From Hansfordia pulvinata (lineage: Eukaryota > Ascomycota > Sordariomycetes > Xylariales): a stretch of 64,000 nt of DNA. A model generated the notes under the pieces. It was not told the DNA's origin, made no database searches, and saw only the letters and a list, made by a program, of their open reading frames with translations. Made by a program: the position numbers and the translations under genes. This document shows positions 1 through 11,101 of the stretch, in pieces. Numbering within the stretch: the stretch's first letter is position 1; each line of letters starts with the position of its first letter. The stretch is taken from contig BJKQ01000010.1 in the NCBI GenBank assembly GCA_006538405.1, forward strand, positions 2,108,001 through 2,172,000, in the 5' to 3' direction.

Positions 1-2017
1 GGTCGAGGATGACCTTGATGGCGTAGCCGGCGAAGTAGCGCCCGGGGCAGGCCGTCTTGCCGTAGCCGAAGTTGAGGCTGGTCCGGGTCAGGCTGGTGAA
101 GAGGAACTCGCGGTCGGCCTGGCCCTTGTTCTTGTTGCTGCTGCTGTCCCCGCCGCCGTCGCCGTCGCCGCCGTCGAGGAGGGCGCGGCGGGCGCGGTAG
201 TAGCGCAGGCCGTCGAAGCGCCTCGGGTCCGCGGTGTGCGCCTCGTCGTTCTCGATGGCGAAGACGGGCATGCAGGCGTAGGCGCCGGCGGGGACGGCGG
301 TGCCGTCGCTGAAGGTGTGGGCGGAGCGGAAGACGCGCTTCATGCCCGTGGCGACGGGGGGCGTCATGCGCTGCGACTCGCGCATGACGCTGTCGAGCTT
401 CTCGAGGCCGTCGTAGTACGCGGCCTTCTTCGCGGCCTCTCCTCCTCCCCCGCTTTGGCCGTGGACGTCTCCCCGGAGACGAAGACGCGCTCGTTCTGCT
501 CCGCCATCTCGGCCAGCAGCTCGGCCAGCAGGCCGTCGCCGGCGGCGCCCGTGACGTCGTAGAGGATGTTGACGACGCGGGCGAGGGTGGTGTGGACGGA
601 GGCCATGGAGATGAGGACCAGGGCCTGGGACAGGACGTCCGGGTCGCGGTCGGCGCCGCTGGCGCCGGCGCACATGAGGGTCAACAGGTTGGCGTCGTCG
701 GCGCTGTCGTCGCGGGGCGCCCACTCGCCGCGGTCGCCGCGGGCCAGCAGGTCGCGGATCCGCGGGCCCAGCAGCTCGCGCGTCGTCCGCATGAACCGCT
801 GCGCCTCCCAGTAGCCCGGCAGCAGCGGGTACAGCACGGAGCGCGACCACTTGGGCAGCGTCCGCAGCATCACGGCGGTGCCGAAGACTGTGTGATTCGA
901 TCTCGGTCAGTAAACGTGCGCGGATCACGGGTTGGGTGTTTTGCTGCCGGGGTTCATTCCTCATCCGTCCCGTCTCGACGACTCTTCTGTCTCTCTATCG
1001 TACGGCATGTGACAGGGCAAACTCGCGTAGACGTAGGATACATCACTTTTGGCTGCTCCCACGCACACACACACACACACACACACTGCCAAGGGAGTCG
1101 AGACTCTCGGGCTCTACACTTGGAGAAACCCCGAAGGAGGGGAGGTGAGGATAGAACGAGAGAGAAACGAAAAAAAAAAAAAAAAAGCCCCGCAGCGGGT
1201 GTCACGTACCGCTCTCGGTGTACTTGGACGAGACGTGAAGCCAGGTCGGGTCGTCGGCGAACTCGGGGCCGACAATGGCGTCGGCGGCGACGCGGGCCGA
1301 GACGACGGCCAGGCTCTCCATGACGGGCCTCTCGACCCAGCCCTCGGTGCCGGAGCCCCAGGCCTCGCGCAGGTAGCGGGCGACGGCGGCCTCCATGCGG
1401 GGGATCAGTAGCGGGATGCGCGGCGTCAGCTTGCGCTGCAGGATGGTGTAGTGGATGTGGTTGTCCGTGATGGCGTGGACGCCCGTGTACTTGCCCTGGA
1501 GGTCGCGATCCAGGCCCAGCTGCGGGCTGGCCACGCTGGTCGGCAGCGCCGCCAGCTCCTCGAGCAGGTGGTGAGGCAGCACGACCATCTCGCCGCCGCT
1601 GCCGGTCAGGTGGTAGGCCTCATTCTTGAACTGGGGGGAGCTGTCAGCTGGGAGTCATGCTGACGATGCTGCCGGATCTACAAGGCCAGGCCGAAGCGGG
1701 GAGTATAGACGGGGAGAGGAGAGAAAAAAGGGGGAGGGGGAGGGAAAAAAGTCAGCAGCTGCGCTCACCTGGTCGTAGCCCTGCTGGAAGAGCTTGGGCG
1801 CCTTCAAGGCGAAGCGGAGGTTGAGGACAAAGTTGGGGGCCGAGATGTCGAGCGACCGGTTGCTGAAGGCGCGCTGTAGAGGCTTGCTCGAGTACAGGCT
1901 GCTCAGGACAAGCACGGCAAGCGTCGCCAGCAGCGCCGTCAGGTAGGGGCTCTCCACGGCGCGCGCGGGCAGCAGGCCCAGCACGTCGTTTGCCCTCCAC
2001 GACGACGAGGCTGACAT
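1..2017 (-). CDS. Cytochrome P450 monooxygenase, 3' end off the window, one apparent frameshift
   Basis: Heme-thiolate monooxygenase, presumably ER-anchored. Exons as I read them are 2017-1769, 1630-1210 and 887-1, with introns bounded by GT and AG. Exon 1 has a hydrophobic N-terminal anchor (about residues 28-42). Exon 3 carries the ExxR motif (ESQR, near 380) and the heme loop FGYGKTACPGRYFA (about 72-29), so only the last few dozen residues are missing. The frame breaks at the C-run 447-451; one extra C restores a continuous reading from the helix before it into the AYYDGLEKLDSV stretch. This is an error or a recent mutation, since the flanking protein is well conserved. By eye the sequence resembles the fungal ent-kaurene-oxidase-like P450s found in terpenoid clusters; the substrate is unknown. 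The nearest gene, on the same strand, is the UbiA gene. The AT-rich stretch at 2120-2170 may be part of its promoter. Confidence 0.88.
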
Positions 2018-5000
2018 GGCTGTCTCTCTCAGACCTGTCGGTCAGACGAGACTTTTGGCGGGGGATGATAGGTCCACACAAACGTTCTGAATCTCGGGCG
2101 AGAGCTCTACAGTAAGCTAGGAAATAAGAATGAAAAATAGATAATTTAAAAGATAAAAATGAAATAAAAAGACGAGCTCCCCAAGTCTCGTCTTGTCCTG
2201 CCTTGGCTGGCTGGCTGGCTGGCTGTCTCCCGGTCAGCACAGAAGGAGACCTTGACAAGCTGGAGGGGGGCAGACGACCAGGTCGAGGTTCGGGGACCTG
2301 TGCCAATGCCAACCGATACCGTAGGCTGTGGGTGTAGCAAACAGCTCAACAAGAAGGAATATTTTTGATTTTTTTCTTTGAGAAGAGTGTCGTCACTTGC
2401 AGCAGCGACAGCGGTGGTGGTGGTGGTGGCAGCCGTGGTGGTGGCCGGGTCGGTACTCGACCGGACTAAACGTACTAGTCGCGGTATTTATCTCGGCCCC
2501 GACTCCTTCGAGGCGCCGGCGACCCGTCCGTCGCGTAGTAGCAGAAGCCCGTCTCGTACGCGCAGACGCGATGGGTGGCCCGGGTCCTGACGGGTATCTG
2601 CTGGGCAGGAGGAAGCCGCCCCGTCTCCAAGGAAGGATTGCAATAGTCTGTCTTCCGGGGGGGGCTTGATCGTGTGAGTACTCGTAGAGCCCGACGTCGT
2701 CTCCATCCTTGTCATCAAGTCTTGGATCGTGGGTATACACCTCTCTACTCGTACGTACTTGTGAGGTAGGTGAATGAGTGAACCCTGCATCGCCAATCCT
2801 GAACGGAGCCGCGCCGAGCCCATCGTACGCGTTTTGGAGGGGGGACCCATGCATTTGCCCACTCGTACTCGTCCGTTTTTGCCTGTAGACCTGGCGATAA
2901 GGTTATTGTTATTCATATCAAGTCGGAGGTGTGCCTGTGTGCGAGTGCCCGCCTTGGATGTGCTTGGGCTGCCGACATGGCCGAGGAAGGATTCCGATCG
3001 TGGCCTGTCACGACAACGGCCGATCCGCGCCCTGTCCCAGCTGTACTTGTATACATATAGGTACGTTCAGATGGATTGCCCATCCAAGGCATTCGCAGCT
3101 GTCCTGTTGTTCCTAGATGGGTGAGCTGGGTACCTACCAGGTACGTACGAGCACCCAGCTTACTTGCTGTAGAGACATCCATGTACCTGCATTGCATGTC
3201 CGGGGGACACAGCAGCCCTGGAGACCACCTGGAGCTGGCAGACAGCAGACAGCAGCACGTCCCCATAGCCCCTCAGTGGCCCTCTCCACTTCCTTCCTCC
3301 GACCTCTCCCCCAACCACAACCCCTGACACCAACGCACCCCCGTCAAAGCCATGGATGTCATTGCCCATCACCACTCGGCTGCCACTCCCTACGAGCAAG
3401 TACGATTACATACCACCCAGCAGCAAGCAGCAAGCGGCCAGTGCGGAGTATACAGCTGCTGCCTTGACGTCGGCAGTGGAGACGGCCCGGGGGGCAGGCC
3501 AAGGGGCCCTTGCTGCGGCCGTGCCACCGACGCCGGGGTTTGACAGGGACACGACAGACAGACAGACTCACAGACAGCGCGACTCGCCCGACCCCGACGG
3601 AGAGCAGAAATAGACCCCCTGGTCCCGGCCGGGCCTGGGGCCGGGGCGGCTGTGCCTTGCCGAAGAACCAGCCAAGGGGGAAAATGCGAGAAAATAACCC
3701 CAGATGGCAGATGGGCCCGGTGGGAGATTGATGATCCGTGGACTGATGCTCGTACTCGAGGCATCCGCCCTGCTGCAGGACGACAGGACGACGACACAGG
3801 GTTGCGGGCACGGGGCCCACGATACTGGCAGAGGTACTCGCCGGGAACAGGCGATACTCGTCTGTACCAACGAGTACGTCCGTCGTGCCCCGGTCCGGCG
3901 ATGCTTCACTCCCTCACTCACTCACTTACCCGGAGCAGACCGCATCGCTGTCCCCAGGTACCACGACGACTGCCGCTGCCGGGGCCATCTTCCCTCTCTC
4001 CACTTCTCTCCTGTCTCTACCCACTTCTTTTCTCTCAAGCCGCACATGACTGACTGGTTGACTGACTGACTGACTGACTGACTCCCGGCAGACAAGACTA
4101 CGCGCAGCCGGCTAGCGTCGATGAATCAGGGCAGCGCAGCGGACATCGCCGCTAGGTAGCCGTGGTAGCGTAGGTAGGTGGTTAGCTCCATCACTCTAAA
4201 GAGAGGCCCTCCAGTCCCGTTCAACCACTCGTCGACCATCCATCCCCACCGGGGAGCCAATGGCCGCCAGCCTCCTCTCCGCCTTTCTCTCGTTTGCCAT
4301 CCCGGACAGCCCTCTTGGGTAGTATCGGCCATCGCGAGGACTGCCGCACCTTGGCTACTCAGGGACAGCCCCGATGGAGCCACGGATCAACAAGGAAAAA
4401 GGGACCGACAGGGGAAAAGAGCGAGCAAGCATGAGAAAAAAAGTGTACGGACACCCGCGCACACGGTACAAGTTGGGGGCTGCTTGGTGGTGGTCACCTC
4501 CCTCGTGTACCCGTACACAAGGTGTAGGTATCGCCAGTGTGCCAGGGGGCGCATGCTTCAGGAGGGGGGTGTGGGTGTATTCGGCCTCGGCTACCACCCA
4601 ACAGGCGGCCGACCGCCCCCAGGCCAGCAAAGATACCTTGCCTTGCCTTGCATACCTAACCTACCCGGATAACCTTACCTTTGAGACCCAGCTAATAAAG
4701 AGGGAACCATCTGCACGCATACGTAGGGGCGCTCTATTTCCGGAGGTGGTGTGCGTGCGGCGGTGGGGGTTTAAAGTCCTTGCAGAGACAATCTGCAGCT
4801 GCGGCTCATGCCGAACGAAGAGCGAAGGGGACCACCAACACAAGACGAGAGAAGCACATGCAGACAGAAAGCAAGCCACCGAGCCAGGACCCGTGATCTG
4901 GGCGGTGTGTTGGGGGCCTGTCCCTGCAAAAGCCAATCTACCTACTACCCACCTAACATACCTCACTCCGTACGTACGATACGCACATGCACATGCACAT

Positions 5001-5813
5001 GCGCCCACAGTAGACACATTAGCACCCTAGGTAGTAAACGCTCGAATTCCGGAATCTCTCTCTGTTGGGACGCGGAAGGCCTGCGCGGAAACCATGGCCC
5101 AGGCCGCTAGGCAGCACTATTCAGAGTGGGCGTCTGCAGCAACACGGCGCCCCAGTGGGCTTCCACGTCAATATTCCACGAGTGGCGTAGGAGAGATGTG
5201 TTGTGAATGGTTGATGGCTTCAAGTCACGTTGGCTCTAGGAAAGTAGGCACAGTAGTTAAGGCAGTGTTGGCATATCCATTCGCATACGATCTGCTTGCA
5301 GCAGCAGCAGCCGACACTCCAACATTGTCGGAGGCCGGGTTGCCCGCCAAGGCAAAGAGCAAGAGCAGCGCGGGGCAGCGACTCGGGTATAGAAAATATA
5401 TACAGATGAAGAAGAAGACGACTAAAAAAAGAAAAGGTATCTCGAAAAGACGGTATGTACAAAGAAAAGAATTCACGCAAAAGCGGAGATCTGCCCACTC
5501 CCCCCCCCCCCCCCTTGCTCTGCTTGCTGGGCTTGGGAACCAACATTCCGTGTCCGTACGTAAAGAGCCCAGCCATCATCATTGTGGCGCCTATTTTGGT
5601 CCCTCTTCACGCCCCCCCCGGACCCCCCTTGCTTGCTTGCTCAAGCAGGTAATCCGCGATGAAACCTCCGCGCGGCATCTAGGCCCTCTCTCCCTGCCCC
5701 CGAAAGAAACCCTGTAGCCGATGCATGGTTGGGTCCCTTCCCCCTCCACATTGTTTGCCTGTGTGCCCCGCCCGGTTCTCGGCTCTGTACTGTCAGAAAG
5801 CGCACACACGCTT
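2018..5813. other. Intergenic, no convincing gene
   Basis: I see no ORF with protein-like composition on either strand. It holds simple repeats: GGCT units near 2204-2227, GACT units near 4049-4083, and a run of 15 C at 5500-5514. TACTCGTA-type motifs occur at 2746-2754 and 2866-2872. An AT-rich patch at 2120-2170 lies just upstream of the P450 start. Confidence 0.6.
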
Positions 5814-6989
5814 TCACGAGAGGTGGTAGCTCAGCGGCGGCAGGGCGTACAGCAGGGCGGTCCAGAGGCACCACAGGCGCCAGGTCTTCTTGTCGGCCCA
5901 GAGGCCGGCGCCCCTCTCGCGCACGCACCGGACGGCCACCAGCGTGCCGACGGCGACCTGGGGCCCCGCGGCGAGCAGCAGCGGCAGCAGCGCGGGGGCG
6001 GAGGAGGAGGAGGAGGAGGAAGAGGAGGAGGAAGAAGAAGAGCCGCCGAGGGAGAAGAGGGCGGACGACGAGAAGCACCACAGCCAGGAGCAGGCGGCGG
6101 GCCAGCACAGCATGGGGACGGCGAGGGTCCAGCGGGCGGCGGCGTCGCCGAGCACGATGGGCGCGGAGCGGCGGCCCCGGGCGCGGTCGCCCTCCTGGTC
6201 CTGGAGGTCCTGGACGTGCATCGTCGTGAAGATGACGGCGCTGACGAGAGCGACCCACGCGAGCCCTTTCGGGGTCAGCCCCGCGAACATGCCCGGCGAC
6301 GAGGAGGCGATGCCCGCGGCGACCTTGGCGGAGCCGGCGTTGTACACCCCGAACGCCGCGGCGATGATGGCGTTGCGCTCGAGGAAGCCCTCGTCGCCGC
6401 CCCGCAGGTCGTTGTACAGCCAGGTCAGGATCAGGACGGCCAGGGACTCCACCCCCGTGCCCAGAACCCAGTGGTTGAAGGCCAGCACGCAGGGGATGAG
6501 GTACAGCATGGCCCGGCGGATCTGGTCCGAGGTTATGAGGCCCGCGGGGACGGGCCGCCAGGGCTTGTTGAGCGCGTCCTCGGCCGCGGACTCGGGCAGG
6601 CGCTGGTTCGCCAGGTCGAAGACGATCAGGTTGGACCAGTTGAAGAGCACGACGAGCAGGACGCGCCGGAGGGCGAGGAGCGCCCCGGCGAGCAGGGACG
6701 CGCAGGTGAGTTGTGCTGCTGTTGTTGCTGTTGTTGCTGACGTTGTTGTTGCTGCTGCTGCTGCTATGATCTCGGGCCCGGACAGGGCGCAGCACAGACC
6801 GAAGACGGTGTTGGGGCCGACAAAGGTGAAGAAGTTGGACTCGGTCAGGAGCCAGACCAGCGTCAGCTTGGCCTTGATTCTGCCCATGGGCGTCCTCTGG
6901 CTCTCCAGCTGGTGGTGCTGGCGGTGCTGGCTGGGCCAGTGGCCCTCCTCGTTGTCGAGGACGGGCATCTTCTCGTGAAGCACGGCCAT
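5814..6989 (-). CDS. UbiA-family integral-membrane prenyltransferase or terpene cyclase
   Basis: Single-exon gene, 391 residues. The family transfers prenyl groups or, in some fungal members (Fma-TC of fumagillin, EriG of erinacine biosynthesis), cyclises prenyl diphosphates in the membrane. The first metal-binding region reads NLIVFDLANQ (residues 120-129), followed by a conserved EDALNKPWRPVPAG block (137-150). The second is DLQDQEGD (261-268), a DxxDxxGD pattern. Several hydrophobic helices surround them. Two low-complexity inserts are unusual: Ala/Thr-rich at about 76-92 and a poly-Ser tract at about 317-330. Both stay in frame and have no splice signals, so I read them as coding. It lies between a P450 and an FAD oxidase on the same strand, which suggests secondary metabolism. 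Cyclase versus transferase cannot be decided from motifs. Confidence 0.9.
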   Translation of the reverse strand: MAVLHEKMPVLDNEEGHWPSQHRQHHQLESQRTPMGRIKAKLTLVWLLTESNFFTFVGPNTVFGLCCALSGPEIIAAAAATTTSATTATTAAQLTCASLLAGALLALRRVLLVVLFNWSNLIVFDLANQRLPESAAEDALNKPWRPVPAGLITSDQIRRAMLYLIPCVLAFNHWVLGTGVESLAVLILTWLYNDLRGGDEGFLERNAIIAAAFGVYNAGSAKVAAGIASSSPGMFAGLTPKGLAWVALVSAVIFTTMHVQDLQDQEGDRARGRRSAPIVLGDAAARWTLAVPMLCWPAACSWLWCFSSSALFSLGGSSSSSSSSSSSSSSAPALLPLLLAAGPQVAVGTLVAVRCVRERGAGLWADKKTWRLWCLWTALLYALPPLSYHLS

Positions 6990-8172
6990 GTCAGGCGAAG
7001 ACTGTGTCGAAATAGCTCTGTCAAGAACGAGAAATTAAAAAGGCAGGTAGAGCTAAGCTCCTCAGTTCCCGAACACGGAAACAGAAACAATAAAAAGTCC
7101 TGCCGTGATATGAGGAGGGCTAGACGCCAAGGGAGAAAAAAGAAGGGACGCTATGGCTTGTAAAAAACCACCTTCTCATCGTGGACGATGGCCGGACGCC
7201 TCACTCTTGATATACACCAACGACCTACACGCCCCAGGATGAGAGAGGGGGTCACCCAAGGACCTGGCCAAGGGGGGTGAGTGGGGGGCGTGGCGTAGGA
7301 TCGAAGAAACAAACACACCCCGACCTCACTGCCGGGCCGGGGCAAGAGGCACTGGATTTCCCTTTCCTACTCCATGCTGCAGCCATTAAAAAAGAAAAGA
7401 ACGACACGAGAGAAGGGCCCATGTCCTTGAAGATCCCCCGTGCAGCGCAGTGCAGCACAAGCACCGCCGGCCGGCCGGGCGGGCGGGCGGCCGTCCGACC
7501 TTGCGTCGTTACATCCCGCGACATGCACGGGAGAACCAACCATTTGGGACTCCTTCACTGTAGACTGACTGACTGACTGACTAGGCGTGCTAGGGTCCCC
7601 CCCTTCCCCCCTCCATCGGGGCCACCTTATTAGAATGGCCCAGCAGGCCCAAGGAGGGGTGACCCAGATCCAACGGCTCATCTAGTTGCTCGATAAGAGG
7701 GGGCCGGGACTTGAATGAGGGCCATGGAGGGGCACCAGAGACTACGAAGGGGGGGGGCTCTCCATTGTGGCCGCTTGAGGACCCGGTGCGAAGGAAGAAG
7801 CTATCAAAGCCGACTACTCCGAACCCCGTAAAACCAGGTACCACCCAGAGCAACGGACTGGGCCCTAACTAAGGGACCACATAGCCCGCCCCTCGCCGCT
7901 ACACCCCCCGGCCCCCCCCTTCCCATCTGCCGTACGGTACCTACCCGTGCGTGTGCTCGCCCTGCCCGGCCAGAGAGCCCCATCGGTTGGAGGTCGGGAG
8001 GATTTGGCGATGTCGAGGTGGTGGTCCTTGGAGAGAGCTCTCCAACCGATCCCCCGAGAAGCCTCCCTTGTCAGGTCCCCGTGTACGTCACAAGACGCAT
8101 ACACTCAAGCAGTCAGACGGCGGGGGTCGGGAAACGTTTGATTTGTCAGGTGTCAGAGCCCGGCGTCGAGGA

Positions 8173-8293
8173 ATCAGATGCTGGGCACTTTCATATGCTG
8201 GCACTTTCAGATGCTGACACTTCCAGATGCTGGCACTTTCAGAAGCTGATACTTTTCATATGCTGATACTTTTCATATGCTGGCACATTCATA
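8173..8293. repeat. Degenerate tandem repeat, unit about 16-18 bp
   Basis: About seven imperfect copies of a unit close to ATGCTGGCACTTTCAG, with variants such as ATGCTGATACTTTTCAT. Spacing varies by one to two bases. It lies 0.2 kb downstream of the FAD oxidase stop. No function is evident. Confidence 0.8.
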
Positions 8294-8424
8294 GTCTAGG
8301 ACTTGTGGAGAGAGATGGCCCGCGCAGAAGCCCGATACAGTACGATTGACAAATATCCATGCATGGAGGAACGGTTGTCTATTAAGCTTAAAGATTAACT
8401 CGTCACTACGGACGCGCTATCTCA

Positions 8425-8441
8425 GGGGGGGGGGGGGGGGG
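8425..8441. repeat. Run of 17 G
   Basis: Uninterrupted G-run between the two tandem repeats. It is one of several long G-runs in the spacers of this window. Confidence 0.95.
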
Positions 8442-8451
8442 AATCGAGTCC

Positions 8452-8541
8452 AAGTCTTGCAAAGCTGCAGTCTAAGTCTTGCAGGGCTCTACAGCCCAAG
8501 TCTTGCAGAGCTGTAGTCTAAGTCTTGCAGAGCTGCCCGTT
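8452..8541. repeat. Tandem repeat of 22-24 bp overlapping the FAD oxidase stop codon
   Basis: Four copies begin at 8452, 8474, 8498 and 8520, each starting AAGTCTTGCA and continuing RRGCT. The copy at 8520 covers the last codons and stop of the FAD oxidase (QLCKT-stop on the minus strand). The other three lie just past the stop. The array looks like a tandem duplication of the gene's 3' end. Confidence 0.85.
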
Positions 8542-10263
8542 GGGCTTCTCCGCCCAGCGGTCGCTGCCCACCGCCGTCTTGGCGTAGAACATCTGATCAG
8601 GGTCGTACTTGTCCTTGATCTTGATCAGCCTGTCGTAGTGGCTGCCGTAGAAGTTCTTCTTGAAGTTGGGGTCCTGGAAGTCCGCCTCGTTCAGGTACAC
8701 GCCGCCGTTGGGCGTCACCGCCTCGAGCGCCGGCAGGAGGTCGTTGGTGATCTTGTTCTGGGCGTCCCTGTTGGCGTTCCAGTCCTGGTAGTCGACGGGG
8801 ACGGCAATGGCGGCGCTGAACAGGGTCTCGCGGAAGTAAGGGTTGGCAGCCACGTCGCCGGGGTCCGACACGCCGTCCTTCACGTTGAAGGCAACGCCGA
8901 CTATGGTGTCGGTCGAGGCAATGTGCCGGATGCCCTTGAGCAGAGCCTGGGTGCCAGCCTCGGTCTGGACGAGCTTACGGGGGATCAGTCGGCCGCCCGC
9001 GTTGTTGTCCCCGACCTTCCACGCGGCCGTCATGGAGTTGTAGCTGGCCAGGAAGTCGGGGTACTTGGCCGAGTTGTACGTGAACTTGAGGCCAAGCTCC
9101 GTCAGCTTATCCGTGGTGGGCTTGAAGAACTTGTCGAGCTCTGCAGGCTCGACCCCGGAGACCATGGCGGGCATCACCATGAAGCCGGAAGGAACAGCAA
9201 CCCAGACGACCCAAGCGCCGGCGTCGACAAGGGCAGGGAGGTTTTGGAGAAAGGTGCCCATTGCCTTGTAGATGTCATCAACGCTCTGCCCCTCGCTCAT
9301 GACAGCCAGGTTGGCGCTGGAGAAGGTGGTGTCCTTGTAGGCCTTGATCGTCATGGAGACGACGACGCCGTATGTGCCGCCGCCGCCGCCTCGTAGGGCC
9401 CAGAAGAGGTCGGGGTTCTCGGAAGCGCTGGCCTTGACGAGCTTGCCCGAGGCCAGGACGACCTCCCACTCGAGAACCTGATCGGCAGCTAGGCCGAACT
9501 TGGACGACAGGATACCGATTCCTCCGCCCTGGGTGTACCCACCGGCAATGCCAACATTGGGGCAGTTGCCGGCAACGATCATCAGCTTCTTGGAGTGGGC
9601 AAACTTGTAGAGGTCGCCGCCCTCGACTCCGGCGCCGACCTTGAAGGCGGGGCCCTTGTAGGACTTGCTGCGGTATTCCTTGATGTGCTCCATGTCCCTC
9701 AGAAAGTGCGTCCACACGGACAGGGAGTGGGCGCCCGTGGACTTGCCGAGGTAGTCGTGGCCGCTGTTGCGGACAACGAAGCGCAGGTTGTGCTCCTTGG
9801 CGAACTTGAGGGCGGCCTGGATGTCGCTGGCGTCCTCGGCCTTGACCGTGTAGGCGTTGTAGCCTCCCAGCGTGCACGGGACGTCAGGCTTCAAGAAGGG
9901 ATTGCAGCTGTTCTTGGTAAAGGGGTAGGCCATGGGGGAGGAAGGATTGGGCAGGTGGGTCGTGGGGTAGAACCAGTCGTCGCGCAGCGAGTCGCACTCT
10001 GCCTGGTTGTATTTCTCGACGCGCTCGCCGTCGATGCCCGTGAAGGCCTTGTGGCAGACGGCACCGATGGGAATCGTCTCGATCAGGCGGCCGCCCACCT
10101 CGCGCTTGAGGCTGGCCCATTGGGCGCTGGAGGGCCAATCCGAGTCGCCGGGGATGGCGCGGCACGTCTTCTCGGGCCAGGAGCGCGTGTTGACGCTGCG
10201 CGAGGCGAGAGCCACGCCGAGCACCAGCAGCGACACGAGGCCGACCTTCTGAGTCGCAGTCAT
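8518..10263 (-). CDS. Secreted FAD-linked oxidase (VAO/PCMH fold with BBE domain)
   Basis: Intronless, 581 residues from the chosen start. A signal peptide is evident (MTATQKVGLVSLLVLGVALA, cleavage near residue 20). The FAD-binding PCMH domain contains RNSGHDYLGKS, with His169 placed to bind the 8-alpha position of the flavin. GNCPNVGIAGGYTQGGG puts Cys234 in the second covalent position. The C-terminal BBE motif is YGSHYDRLIKIKDKYDP. The family oxidises alcohols, sugars or secondary metabolites with O2; fungal relatives are often called isoamyl alcohol oxidase-like. An upstream in-frame ATG at 10332 would add 23 Pro-rich residues in front of the signal peptide and lies only about 20 bp from a TATA box, so I prefer 10263. 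It is adjacent to the UbiA gene, making it a candidate tailoring enzyme. The substrate is not predictable. Confidence 0.93.
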   Translation of the reverse strand: MTATQKVGLVSLLVLGVALASRSVNTRSWPEKTCRAIPGDSDWPSSAQWASLKREVGGRLIETIPIGAVCHKAFTGIDGERVEKYNQAECDSLRDDWFYPTTHLPNPSSPMAYPFTKNSCNPFLKPDVPCTLGGYNAYTVKAEDASDIQAALKFAKEHNLRFVVRNSGHDYLGKSTGAHSLSVWTHFLRDMEHIKEYRSKSYKGPAFKVGAGVEGGDLYKFAHSKKLMIVAGNCPNVGIAGGYTQGGGIGILSSKFGLAADQVLEWEVVLASGKLVKASASENPDLFWALRGGGGGTYGVVVSMTIKAYKDTTFSSANLAVMSEGQSVDDIYKAMGTFLQNLPALVDAGAWVVWVAVPSGFMVMPAMVSGVEPAELDKFFKPTTDKLTELGLKFTYNSAKYPDFLASYNSMTAAWKVGDNNAGGRLIPRKLVQTEAGTQALLKGIRHIASTDTIVGVAFNVKDGVSDPGDVAANPYFRETLFSAAIAVPVDYQDWNANRDAQNKITNDLLPALEAVTPNGGVYLNEADFQDPNFKKNFYGSHYDRLIKIKDKYDPDQMFYAKTAVGSDRWAEKPNGQLCKT

Positions 10264-10351
10264 GGTGCGTTTGGGGGAGGGCGTTGGAGGGGAAGGTGGA
10301 GGAGACACCTCCTGAGCTTTCTGTGCGACCATGGCTCCAGGGCGGTGGTGA

Positions 10352-10357
10352 TTATAA
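10352..10357 (-). promoter_or_regulatory. TATA box of the FAD oxidase gene
   Basis: TTATAA on the minus strand about 90 bp upstream of the preferred start codon at 10263. The spacing supports that start rather than the ATG at 10332. Confidence 0.4.
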
Positions 10358-11079
10358 GAGTCAGGCGGACGCTAGAGGAGCAGCGCGCGTCCGATCAATC
10401 AATGCAAGCAGCTCGTGGTGGCCGGGGTAACGAGCCAGGCAGCGACCAGCAGCAAACCGAGGTGGCGAGCCGGCACTCGCGGGTCGAGCGAAGTGTGGCG
10501 GGTGGCAAGCCAAGAGCCAAAGCGCACCGCACCAAGGTTTGGTGAGGTGAATAAAGGGGGGGTCAAGGCGGCCGGCAAGCGAAATGAGGCTGCAACCTCA
10601 GCTGTGGGGTGGCTGCGTCTGTGGGCTTTAGGAAATTCGCCCGCGGGCGGCGTTCATGAGGCGCCGCGAGCTACTGTGGCGTTGGACCGGGGGGCTCTCC
10701 GTAGTGGCCACGGGCGCGAGCGCGTGGGTTGTCTTTGCCCTCGGTGTAAGGAGGGGAGCTACAGCCTCTGGTGTGGCGAGGGCGCGGCCGGGGAGGGGCA
10801 GAGATTGCGATCGATGACGATGGATGAATAGACAGTAAGATAGCGACAACCAGATGGTGTGGGCGGATGGCCATTCAGAGACGCAAACGGACGGCAGACA
10901 TGGACGGGTCGGGCTGGACAGGATGAGCCGAATAATAAATACTATCGAAAGCTCCCGCCCGACGTTTCTCGGGAGCTATGACAACAAACGGGTGGGCAGC
11001 AGAAGGCTGATGAGCATAGGGAGCGCACGACTACCCATCCTATCCAGATCAGCATACGAGTATTCGTACAGCATGGATA

Positions 11080-11101
11080 GGGGGGGGGGGGGGGGGGGGG
11101 G
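11080..11101. repeat. Run of 22 G
   Basis: Uninterrupted G-run in intergenic DNA. Confidence 0.95.

Larger units (their letters stand above)
6990..8517. other. Intergenic with simple and tandem repeats
   Basis: Spacer between two same-strand genes. No coding sequence recognised. It holds GACT repeats near 7564-7582, a GGGC-rich patch near 7475-7492, and the two tandem repeats and G-run listed separately. Confidence 0.6.

Noticed and set aside
364..873. P450 as a pseudogene
   Set aside because: The single break is in a C-run, like the break in the essential uS10 gene, and sequence on both sides is fully conserved. Sequence error is more likely.
1063..1086. CA and A-runs in the second P450 intron as a regulatory element
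   Set aside because: Simple repeats of this kind are common throughout the window; no sign of specific function.
5721..6740. 339-codon plus-strand ORF opposite the UbiA gene
   Set aside because: It is the antisense shadow of a GC-rich coding sequence, with Gly/Arg-rich composition and no domain. The UbiA motifs lie on the other strand.
8452..8541. CRISPR-like array
   Set aside because: Units are contiguous without spacers and the genome is eukaryotic.
8479..9396. 305-codon plus-strand ORF opposite the FAD oxidase
   Set aside because: Antisense shadow; the oxidase on the minus strand has a signal peptide and all FAD motifs.
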